Origin: Capilliphycus robustus
Lineage (GTDB): Bacteria > Cyanobacteriota > Cyanobacteriia > Cyanobacteriales > Microcoleaceae
DNA length: 64,000 nucleotides
Direction of reading: 5' to 3'
Assembly (NCBI RefSeq): GCF_034932365.1
Contig: NZ_JAYGHR010000005.1
Coordinates: 62,001 to 126,000, forward strand
The notes under the pieces were generated by a model, which saw only the letters and a program-made list of their open reading frames with translations, did not search any database and was not told where the DNA came from. This document shows, in pieces, positions 8,754 through 14,354 of the stretch; within the stretch, counting starts at the first letter, position 1; every line of letters begins with the position of its first letter. The position numbers and the translations under genes were made by a program.

Positions 8754-9253
8754 TGTAGACACCTGTTAACAGATAGTGTTGACACTGTAGACACCTACCG
8801 TATACACTGTAGACAGGTAGTGTAGACAGGTGTATACATGGCAAGTGAACTGATTAGCTTTAGACTCTCAAATAGTGAACTGGACTGGCTTAGAGAGCAA
8901 TGTGAACCGGGTGAAAGTCTCAACCTTGCAGCTAAGAGACTGCTACTGTCCATCCATCAAGGTGTAGACAGTGTAGACACCCCTGTTAACAGTCCTATAG
9001 ACACTGTATACACCCCTGTTAACAGTGTAGACACCCCTGATATAAGAGAGGAATTAGAACAGCTACAAACTAAACTGGATGAACGTTTTGAGGGGTTAGA
9101 GGAACGCTTGGGAAAGCTGAACGCCTGAGTGAAGAACTGGAAACACTCAGGCAATCTGTTAACAGTGGTGTAGACAGGTGTAGACAGTGGTGTAGACAGG
9201 TGTAGACAGGTAGGTGTAGACAGTGTAGACAGTGGTGTAGACAGGTGTATACA
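8754..9253. repeat. iteron array of TGTNNACA boxes
   Basis: I count 22 exact TGTNNACA octamers (TGTAGACA most often, also TGTTAACA, TGTATACA and one TGTTGACA) plus two one-base variants at 8799 and 8996. They form three clusters: 8754-8838 before the gene at 8838, 8963-9033 inside it, and 9157-9253 after it. Start-to-start spacing is mostly 9-13 bases, about one helical turn. Arrays like this are typical of plasmid replication origins (Rep iterons) or of centromere sites bound by ribbon-helix-helix proteins of the ParR/CopG type. Confidence 0.85.
8838..9128 (+). CDS. putative ribbon-helix-helix protein whose linker is encoded by iterons
   Basis: 96 residues. Residues 1-42 look like a ribbon-helix-helix DNA-binding fold: a short strand ELISFRLSN, helix 1 SELDWLREQCE, helix 2 SLNLAAKRLLLSIH. 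Residues 43-68 are a low-complexity linker with DSVDTPVNS-type repeats, which are simply the translation of the second iteron cluster. The C-terminus (REELEQLQTKLDERFEGLEERLGK) is a likely coiled coil for dimer or filament contacts. The ATG overlaps the last base of the iteron TGTATACA at 8831-8838, so binding there would block both promoter and start. A partition or copy-control protein that binds these iterons is the best guess; it was not recognised as a named family. Confidence 0.7.
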   Translation: MASELISFRLSNSELDWLREQCEPGESLNLAAKRLLLSIHQGVDSVDTPVNSPIDTVYTPVNSVDTPDIREELEQLQTKLDERFEGLEERLGKLNA

Positions 9254-9469
9254 GTTAGAAAATTGGTTGGCCAACACAGTCCCAAAACTAAAAAGGGAGA
9301 GGGGGTACACGTCCAACTCGGCAGGGAAGTTGATCAGGTCTATTGAACGGTTGGCTGATAGTTAAAGTGATTAATTGCTAATACAATTTCCTCAAACAAA
9401 GGAATTTGTGAACCTGTGAAACCATTGATTCGCATAGTTTTGAGATGCTTAAACCCTATTTTGGCAACC

Positions 9470-9507
9470 TGTGAAAACAAAAACCCCTAACCATGACGGC
9501 TAGGGGT
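9470..9507 (-). terminator. Rho-independent terminator for the 9573-9782 gene
   Basis: ACCCCTA at 9483-9489 pairs perfectly with TAGGGGT at 9501-9507, and on the minus strand the stem is followed by TTTTTGTTTT. It sits downstream of the leftward ribbon-helix-helix gene. The surrounding 9254-9572 otherwise holds no gene that I can see. Confidence 0.75.
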
Positions 9508-9572
9508 GAGCATCACACCTTATTGGGGAAAGCAACTGGAAAAAACTGCTCTCAGATTAACAGGCGATCGCA

Positions 9573-9782
9573 TTACTCATCTGGCTCATCCTCTGAAGAT
9601 CGGAGGGGAGTTTGATAGGTAGGTGGCAGGAATCCTGCTTTTTTATAAGACTCCAGTTCCTCTAAAACTCCTCTCAGTATCCAGTCAACGCAGGCTGAGT
9701 TACGGGAACGTCCCGACAGACTGCAAGCAAAATCCACCATCTTCTCTAGCTCATCAGAAAGATTTAAAGAAAATTTACTCAT
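9573..9782 (-). CDS. small ribbon-helix-helix (CopG-like) protein, probable repressor
   Basis: 69 residues from ATG 9780-9782: MSKFSLNLSDELEKMVDFAC begins with a strand, then two helices (SDELEKMVDFACSLSG and SRNSACVDWILRGVLEELESY), the ribbon-helix-helix pattern. The C-terminus is acidic. The upstream extension in the open frame (to 9845) is not needed. It is divergent from the small-gene run beginning at 9903, and the space between holds the perfect palindrome at 9848-9865. Small dimeric proteins of this type usually repress their own promoter and the divergent one; that role is inferred from layout. Confidence 0.72.
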   Translation of the reverse strand: MSKFSLNLSDELEKMVDFACSLSGRSRNSACVDWILRGVLEELESYKKAGFLPPTYQTPLRSSEDEPDE

Positions 9783-9847
9783 ATGTAACCCACTTTGAAC
9801 CCATTGGAGTTGACAAAAGAACTTATAGGGGTTTAAGATGTTCATCA

Positions 9848-9865
9848 GTTCACGAGAGCGTGAAC
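9848..9865. promoter_or_regulatory. operator-like palindrome between divergent genes
   Basis: GTTCACG-AGAG-CGTGAAC: 7-base arms with no mismatch and a 4-base centre. It lies 38 bases before the ATG at 9903 and 66 bases before the start of the leftward ribbon-helix-helix gene, an ideal place for a regulator of both promoters. Confidence 0.65.
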
Positions 9866-9902
9866 ATTGTTCATTGAAAACTTAAAACCCTAGAGGAATC
9901 CC

Positions 9903-10403
9903 ATGTACACTCTATCTGAATTATGCGAGATGACGGGATATTCTAAATCCCACCTTGGACGCCGGGATGGAAATTCGCCATTGTCCCGCGTCAAGGAAAC
10001 GGTCACATGGACAGAAGTGTTCACGACCAATGAGGACACTGGAGAGGAAATGTTGACAGAGGAAGGCTACGGTTATCTGTTGGACTATTTGAGCTGTTGT
10101 GGCAAGGAAGGCACCATGAGCTATGAGGAATGGCAACGTTCAATCTCATTAGAAAATGATCAACCCGTTGCTCTAGTCCCAGTTGAACCCTACCAACCCG
10201 AACTTTTGCCCGTCCCAGATGCTCATCAAGCCATCAACAATCTGAAATCCCAACTGTTAATCATGGCCGATGAAGTCGGAGTTCAAAACAAACAGTTTGG
10301 AGCTGAACTGGCTCACCGAATGTTCACCCCTCTGGCTGAAAGTTTCACCGTAACCTCTGAGGAAATTCTCAAGCGCTCGTTCGGAGGAAACCAAAGTGCT
10401 TAA
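9903..10403 (+). CDS. element protein with N-terminal helix-turn-helix, unknown role
   Basis: 166 residues. The N-terminus MYTLSELCEMTGYSKSHLGRR looks like a MerR- or excisionase-type helix-turn-helix. The rest has no recognised domain: a central part with GYGYLLDYLSCCGKEG and a proline-rich linker, and a helical C-terminus. It is the first gene of a tightly packed rightward run to 12034 (the next gene starts inside its last codons), and the palindrome at 9848-9865 precedes it. It may be an accessory DNA-binding protein such as an excisionase or a regulator of the run; family not recognised. Confidence 0.7.
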   Translation: MYTLSELCEMTGYSKSHLGRRDGNSPLSRVKETVTWTEVFTTNEDTGEEMLTEEGYGYLLDYLSCCGKEGTMSYEEWQRSISLENDQPVALVPVEPYQPELLPVPDAHQAINNLKSQLLIMADEVGVQNKQFGAELAHRMFTPLAESFTVTSEEILKRSFGGNQSA

Positions 10404-10647
10404 TTGGCTTTTTGGAGGGGAAACAACCCCTAGTAATGAACCCTACACCGTTGAGAGAAACGATTCACGAATGAGAATTGTTGACAATGAAACCGGGAAA
10501 ACAGTCCGGTATTTTGGGCCAGAAATTGGAGATGCTAACCCGTTTCCCAGTGACGCCAACGACTGGGATATAACCGAGAATGAGTATTTTGCTGACCCAA
10601 CAACAGGTGAATTGAAAAAGCACATCACTTTTCAGCGTCGGAGATAG
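10396..10647 (+). CDS. small hypothetical element protein
   Basis: 83 residues starting at GTG 10396, overlapping the end of the previous gene by 8 bases, which indicates translational coupling; GGAGGAA stands 10 bases upstream. The sequence is polar (IVDNETGKTVRYFGPEIG, then an acidic DWDITENEYFADPTTGELKKH) with no signal peptide or membrane segment. No family recognised. Its place in an operon with no gaps supports it as a real gene. Confidence 0.65.
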   Translation: MLNWLFGGETTPSNEPYTVERNDSRMRIVDNETGKTVRYFGPEIGDANPFPSDANDWDITENEYFADPTTGELKKHITFQRRR

Positions 10648-10651
10648 TTAA

Positions 10652-10849
10652 ATGATTAACTTTCTACTCGGAAATAGCTTTATGTTCATCCTCTGGTTGT
10701 GGGTAAAAGCCGCCTCAATCCCGGTTGGTCAGTTGGCATCCCAACACATTGATAAAGTGGCTCGAATGTACTCCAAGACAGAAATCTGGGATGAGACTCT
10801 AGCCATCAGTTTTGCAAAAGTTTCGGCAATCGTTAAGGAGATTGATTAG
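10652..10849 (+). CDS. small hypothetical protein with hydrophobic N-terminus
   Basis: 65 residues. Starts 4 bases after the previous stop and ends immediately before the next ATG, so it is part of the same run. The first 30 residues (MINFLLGNSFMFILWLWVKAASIPVG) could be a single membrane segment or an uncleaved signal; the rest is a polar helix. No family recognised. Confidence 0.6.
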   Translation: MINFLLGNSFMFILWLWVKAASIPVGQLASQHIDKVARMYSKTEIWDETLAISFAKVSAIVKEID

Positions 10850-11365
10850 ATGTTTGGACTAGGTAAGAAACAGAACAAGTCAATCGGTTCACAGTCCATG
10901 AGTGAAGCTGAAAGCATTCTCCAGAGTGCCAACACAGCGCCCCCAATCAGCAACAATCAGTACAACTTTGCTGAACACTACCGAGGAAATTTCACCGGGA
11001 TTGAACGCCTCACACCAGAAGAGGTTGAAGCTGCAAAACTGCAAGCCAAAGACCTGAAAGAACAAGTCACCTTACAACGGGGAAAGTTCAGCGCTGATAC
11101 CGACAGTTTGGAGTCAGTTAAACGCATCTACAAATCAGAAGAAAGTCACAAACGTCAACGACTGGGAAAGATTTTAGACGCACGGGATGGAGAGATTAAA
11201 ACTGGAGAATATCTCAACGGCAAACTCAAACCCGGACTGCACGAACAGAACCAACGGTTATCACTTTCTGAAGTCAAAGGAGAGGCATTAATCGGACGCA
11301 TTGATCAACGGTTCCAACTGCGACGGGAAGCAGTCAATCAGTTAAAGGAAACGCTCTATGCTTAG
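10850..11365 (+). CDS. hypothetical helical element protein
   Basis: 171 residues, mostly charged alpha-helix with likely coiled-coil parts (TPEEVEAAKLQAKDLKEQV and SEVKGEALIGRIDQRFQLRR). No membrane segment, no recognised domain. ATG follows the previous stop directly, and the next gene overlaps its last 8 bases. Between two membrane-like small proteins, it could be the cytoplasmic partner in a membrane-associated complex; this is only a contextual guess. Confidence 0.65.
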   Translation: MFGLGKKQNKSIGSQSMSEAESILQSANTAPPISNNQYNFAEHYRGNFTGIERLTPEEVEAAKLQAKDLKEQVTLQRGKFSADTDSLESVKRIYKSEESHKRQRLGKILDARDGEIKTGEYLNGKLKPGLHEQNQRLSLSEVKGEALIGRIDQRFQLRREAVNQLKETLYA

Positions 11366-11615
11366 TACCCGGTACGCTGACTTAATAGCCCTCAGTTTGG
11401 CATCATTTAACATTGCCTTACTGGTAGCCCGATTGATTCAGCCCAACCTGATCTGGTGGCGGTGGGTGTTAGTAGTTTTACTACTCGCAAAAACCATCAT
11501 CATTGGGGGAGTGCTTATCTACTATGCCGAGTCAAACAAGAGCAGATTTCATCAGGTTAAAACTGCTTTTGTGGTGATTGCAGCAATCACAGGAGTGAAC
11601 CTAGCATGGCTCTAA
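11358..11615 (+). CDS. small membrane protein of the element
   Basis: 85 residues with three likely membrane segments: about 8-27 (LIALSLASFNIALLVARLI), 32-55 (WWRWVLVVLLLAKTIIIGGVLIYY) and 66-84. It overlaps both neighbours (8 bases with the gene before, 10 with the gene after), so translation is coupled. No family recognised. Confidence 0.68.
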   Translation: MLSTRYADLIALSLASFNIALLVARLIQPNLIWWRWVLVVLLLAKTIIIGGVLIYYAESNKSRFHQVKTAFVVIAAITGVNLAWL

Positions 11616-12034
11616 TCTCCATCCCTGAAAGGATTGATAGACGTGTTAGCTTCTGGCTTGGTTGTGCCGGACTGTTATCCGTTCTCTCATTGTCACCAAA
11701 GCTTGACATTCTGTGGAAAACAGTTGCATCCTCAACCGCTCTTGGTTGTAGCATCCTAGCCTACGACACCAACCACAAAAACAAACCCATCGCCATCAGT
11801 GAACGGCAACGGGTAGACAGTGAATTAAACGTGTTGACCGATTTTATCACGGCTCAGGAAACAAGTCAGACTGAAGAAATCCAGTATGATTTGTTAACCC
11901 AGATTGAGCAATTCTTCAACAGAGGCAATCGACAGTCAGAACCGACAGTTGAACAGTCATCTGTAGTAGAGGCGTCGCCTGTTCTCTCAGAGGTTATTGA
12001 ACCTAAGTTAGTAGACGAACACGACAACAACTAA
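11606..12034 (+). CDS. membrane protein of the element with acidic tail
   Basis: 142 residues with two hydrophobic segments near the N-terminus (about 14-30 and 36-52), then a cytoplasmic-looking acidic region ending in a low-complexity tail with repeated SVVEASPVLSEVIEP. It overlaps the previous membrane gene by 10 bases. No domain recognised. Last gene of the gap-free block; a 57-base gap follows. Confidence 0.65.
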   Translation: MALISIPERIDRRVSFWLGCAGLLSVLSLSPKLDILWKTVASSTALGCSILAYDTNHKNKPIAISERQRVDSELNVLTDFITAQETSQTEEIQYDLLTQIEQFFNRGNRQSEPTVEQSSVVEASPVLSEVIEPKLVDEHDNN

Positions 12035-12091
12035 GCAGTTCATAGGGGGTTATTTACACCCCCTAACTTGTTTCAAAATTTAAGGAGAGTA

Positions 12092-12532
12092 ATGAAAGTC
12101 AAAGAGATTGAATTTGGACTGACAACCAACTTAGGGAATTATGAATCAGCCCGAATGGCTTTCAGAGTTGAACTAGAGGACTGGGAAGATTACAAACAGT
12201 CCCTTGCCAAACTCAAGCAAGAAGTTGTCCAGCTTATGGGTGGTGATACTTCAATTATGCGGAAGCTAGCTACTGATGAACACACCCAAGAATTAGTTAA
12301 ACAAATTCGGGACGTTCAACGGGAGTACAGGAGCAAGAAGAAAGAGCTTGACAGCTTGCTTTATGACCTGAGCCAAACTGAGGATGAAATCAACCGAGCC
12401 ACTCAGTTGCTAGAGAAGTTTCGCTTGTTTAAACATGACCCCAATCTCTCTGAGATAGAGAAGGTTATTGATTCTTACGAACGGTTGAAAAACAATCAGT
12501 TAGAACCTGAGCAAGTTGATGGAATGTTCTAA
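12092..12532 (+). CDS. hypothetical coiled-coil element protein
   Basis: 146 residues from the ATG at 12092, which has AAGGAGAG 7 bases upstream; the frame is open further up to 12068 but without a good site. The N-terminal part (EIEFGLTTNLGNYESARMAF) looks like a strand-rich start, with RVELEDWEDYKQSL after it, and residues about 65-125 are a strong coiled coil (QREYRSKKKELDSLLYDLSQ). The start resembles small cyanobacterial plasmid proteins, but I cannot name a family. Confidence 0.68.
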   Translation: MKVKEIEFGLTTNLGNYESARMAFRVELEDWEDYKQSLAKLKQEVVQLMGGDTSIMRKLATDEHTQELVKQIRDVQREYRSKKKELDSLLYDLSQTEDEINRATQLLEKFRLFKHDPNLSEIEKVIDSYERLKNNQLEPEQVDGMF

Positions 12533-12582
12533 TCCGCAACAACAATTCTGGGACTGGGTAGAAAACAATATTGCAGATGCTC

Positions 12583-12924
12583 ATGGATCCGAAAAAAGAA
12601 CTCGCACTAGATCACCTACTGGATGCAATATGTTTCGCCACTGACTTCTGTATAGAGCCTCTTTATAGAGTGTTTGAGATTGGTCAGCCTGTACTGTACC
12701 TTGACATCACAAATAAAACTCTGATTGATGGAATTGTTGAAGGCTACCACATCTCAGCCAGTGCTAACCGCTTTGATATTTTCTATGAGGTTAGGCTTGG
12801 CGATCAGATAGCCAAAATTCACCCTAACCTCTTGATTTCCTCTGAAGAAGTTAACCGACATCAACTCCATAATAGACAACATGACCACCAAAATTCGACT
12901 GATGGCAACTGCACAAGAGGTTGA
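12583..12924 (+). CDS. hypothetical element protein
   Basis: About 113 residues. A helical N-terminal third is followed by a beta-rich centre (FEIGQPVLYLDITNKTLIDG, then IFYEVRLGDQIAKIHPNLL) that looks like a small SH3-like or KOW-type barrel. The C-terminus is polar. Start is uncertain: ATG at 12577 or 12583, neither with a clear ribosome site. It overlaps the next gene by 44 bases in another frame. No family recognised. Confidence 0.55.
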   Translation: MDPKKELALDHLLDAICFATDFCIEPLYRVFEIGQPVLYLDITNKTLIDGIVEGYHISASANRFDIFYEVRLGDQIAKIHPNLLISSEEVNRHQLHNRQHDHQNSTDGNCTRG

Positions 12925-13108
12925 GAACTGGAAAGCCTTCTTTGACCTCCTAGCCCGTGCTAACGTCATCCAATTGTTACAGGTCTCTGACAATTACAAC
13001 GACTATAGAGGTAACAGCCAATATCAACGGGCTTATCTTGAAGCTGAGTTACTGGGTGACGTTACCTCGGTTAAATCTCCAGTCGTTCAAAAGCTTCTAG
13101 ATAACTAA
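12881..13108 (+). CDS. small hypothetical element protein
   Basis: 75 residues: MTTKIRLMATAQEVENWKAF, then a helix and a polar strand NDYRGNSQYQRAYLEAELL. The alternating pattern (strand KIRLMAT, helix, strand VIQLLQVS, polar turn, strand RAYLEAEL) suggests a compact alpha/beta fold. Its stop overlaps the stop of the leftward gene at 13105 by 4 bases, so the two are convergent without a gap. Family not named. Confidence 0.6.
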   Translation: MTTKIRLMATAQEVENWKAFFDLLARANVIQLLQVSDNYNDYRGNSQYQRAYLEAELLGDVTSVKSPVVQKLLDN

Positions 13109-13467
13109 CCTTTACGCCTTCTCCTTTTACGTTTTTTGGGAACCATTCTCACTTCTATGCCACACATCTCATATTGTTGGATGATTTCAGGCCGTGTTCC
13201 CTGTTCAAGCTCAACAAAATCAGGGAAATCCTCCTCTCTCACCACTGGTTCAAAATCAGATTCTCTTATCTCTGTGAGTGGCATCTGTAGTGGTTCTCTA
13301 GCAGGCGGTAACGCTTTCGGTTTGGGAACAGCAGGCAATCTTCTGATGTACTCGCGCATCACCCAAGATTCTGTCTGTCCCTTACGTTCAGCGTGAGCCA
13401 CTAGCTTTTGCTTCTCTTCTGGTGACAGACGCACGATAACCCGCTCAGATTTTTTTGAACTAGCCAT
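13105..13467 (-). CDS. ribbon-helix-helix (Arc/CopG-like) DNA-binding protein
   Basis: 120 residues from ATG 13465-13467. Residues 1-43 form a ribbon-helix-helix domain: strand ERVIVRLS, helix 1 PEEKQKLVAHAERKG, helix 2 TESWVMREYIRRLP. Then a proline-rich linker, an acidic segment (IRESDFEPVVREEDFPDF) and a very basic C-terminus (KKRKRRRRK). It is transcribed against all its neighbours and away from the candidate RNA/replication module, so its promoter faces the 13468-14111 leader. A copy-control or partition role is likely by family and position but not shown. Confidence 0.75.
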   Translation of the reverse strand: MASSKKSERVIVRLSPEEKQKLVAHAERKGQTESWVMREYIRRLPAVPKPKALPPAREPLQMPLTEIRESDFEPVVREEDFPDFVELEQGTRPEIIQQYEMCGIEVRMVPKKRKRRRRKG

Positions 13468-13827
13468 GTTTTGGAGGTAAAAAGTTGAGTTGTAGTTACA
13501 TTGTAGTCCCGACTGAAAGACATCTGATCTACTCCCAAGTACCCTTGAGAATTGTACAATTTCGTTTTTCTTCCATTTAACTGCGGTCACTCAATCAATC
13601 TCAGATAGGCTGCAAATGTAGTGACCCGCTAACGTCATACACTCCCAGTTTTAGACGACAAGTCCGGATTTCAGCATGAGTTTTTGTAGTTTTGGGGCTA
13701 CACAACCCATAAAAAGAGTTACAAAACCCAAAAAAGTGAGTACAACAGACACTTGAAAGGAAAGGGGGGCTGTTGTAAACTCGAAAGATAGCTTTAAAAG
13801 CTAAATCATGAACTTAACGTAAAGTAG

Positions 13828-14101
13828 GCTTGCTAACTGCGTGGTGGAAATAAAGTCTCTCTAAAGAGCTAGCAAGCTGAGGCTAATGCAATGTTTATGG
13901 GCAACTGGACAGAAAGAATGGATACGATATGCTTCTTCCACCGAGCTAGTGTTGCGGTTCTGTAGGTTAAGACCCCATTATTAAAACGGGTACTAAAAAG
14001 ACCGCAGTAAAGCACGGTGTGAGTCCCCGCCATTGTAAAAGTTTATGGTCATTAGACATAGAGCAAACCCCCCTTTCCGTAGACGCCGCAGGAAAGAGGG
14101 G
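13828..14101 (+). ncRNA. candidate structured leader RNA with a pseudoknot, upstream of the replication genes
   Basis: The 644-base space 13468-14111 has no gene but contains strong pairings: GCTTGCTA 13828-13835 with TAGCAAGC 13870-13877 (8 bp); CTCT 13857-13860 with AGAG 13865-13868 inside it; GGTGGAA 13843-13849, in the loop of the first helix, with TTCCACC 13936-13942, which makes a pseudoknot; TGCGGT 13953-13958 with ACCGCA 14001-14006, enclosing ACCC/GGGT 13972-13975 with 13988-13991. A last hairpin, CCCC-CTTTCC/GGAAAG-GGGG (14068-14101), ends 10 bases before the ATG at 14112. I could not match it to a named RNA class. It could be a regulatory leader or part of the replication origin. 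Confidence 0.5.
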
Positions 14102-14111
14102 CAAGCTTTAA

Positions 14112-14354
14112 ATGTCAAATGTTATGAACAATAATAACTCAGAACAATTCCGAAGTAAAGACTTTTCCGAAAAACACTGCCAGTACAGGCAGAGACTAGA
14201 CCAACTGCTGAAGTCACCGTTGACGGGTTGGGATAGAATCTTCATCCGTGACTTAGACCGTCAGTGGAAGGTCTGCAACAGAGACGGCAAGGAATTCAAG
14301 CTGTCTGCCAAACAATCTGTAAACTTACAACGCATAGAAAAGGAGGTATGCTAA
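14112..14354 (+). CDS. small protein preceding and coupled to the replication protein
   Basis: 80 residues, polar and mostly helical (DFSEKHCQYRQRLDQLLKSP, then WDRIFIRDLDRQWKVCNRDG). No family recognised. The stop TAA overlaps the ATG of the replication gene as TAATG, with AGGAGG inside its last codons, so translation of the replication protein is coupled to this gene. Such small leading genes often set the level of plasmid Rep proteins. Confidence 0.68.
   Translation: MSNVMNNNNSEQFRSKDFSEKHCQYRQRLDQLLKSPLTGWDRIFIRDLDRQWKVCNRDGKEFKLSAKQSVNLQRIEKEVC

Noticed and set aside
8957..9316. Leftward frames over the iterons with many CLHLST-type repeats
   Set aside because: They are shadows of the repeated DNA on the other strand.
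12519..12644. 41-codon frame overlapping the end of one element gene and the start of another
   Set aside because: Starts sensibly (MECSNPQQQFWDWVENN) but overlaps the better gene at 12583 out of frame and ends in low-sense code; not supported.
13828..14101. Assignment of the leader to group I/II intron, cobalamin riboswitch or HEARO/omega RNA
   Set aside because: A few short resemblances only (GTGTGAGTCCCC); the full consensus of none of these classes can be traced.
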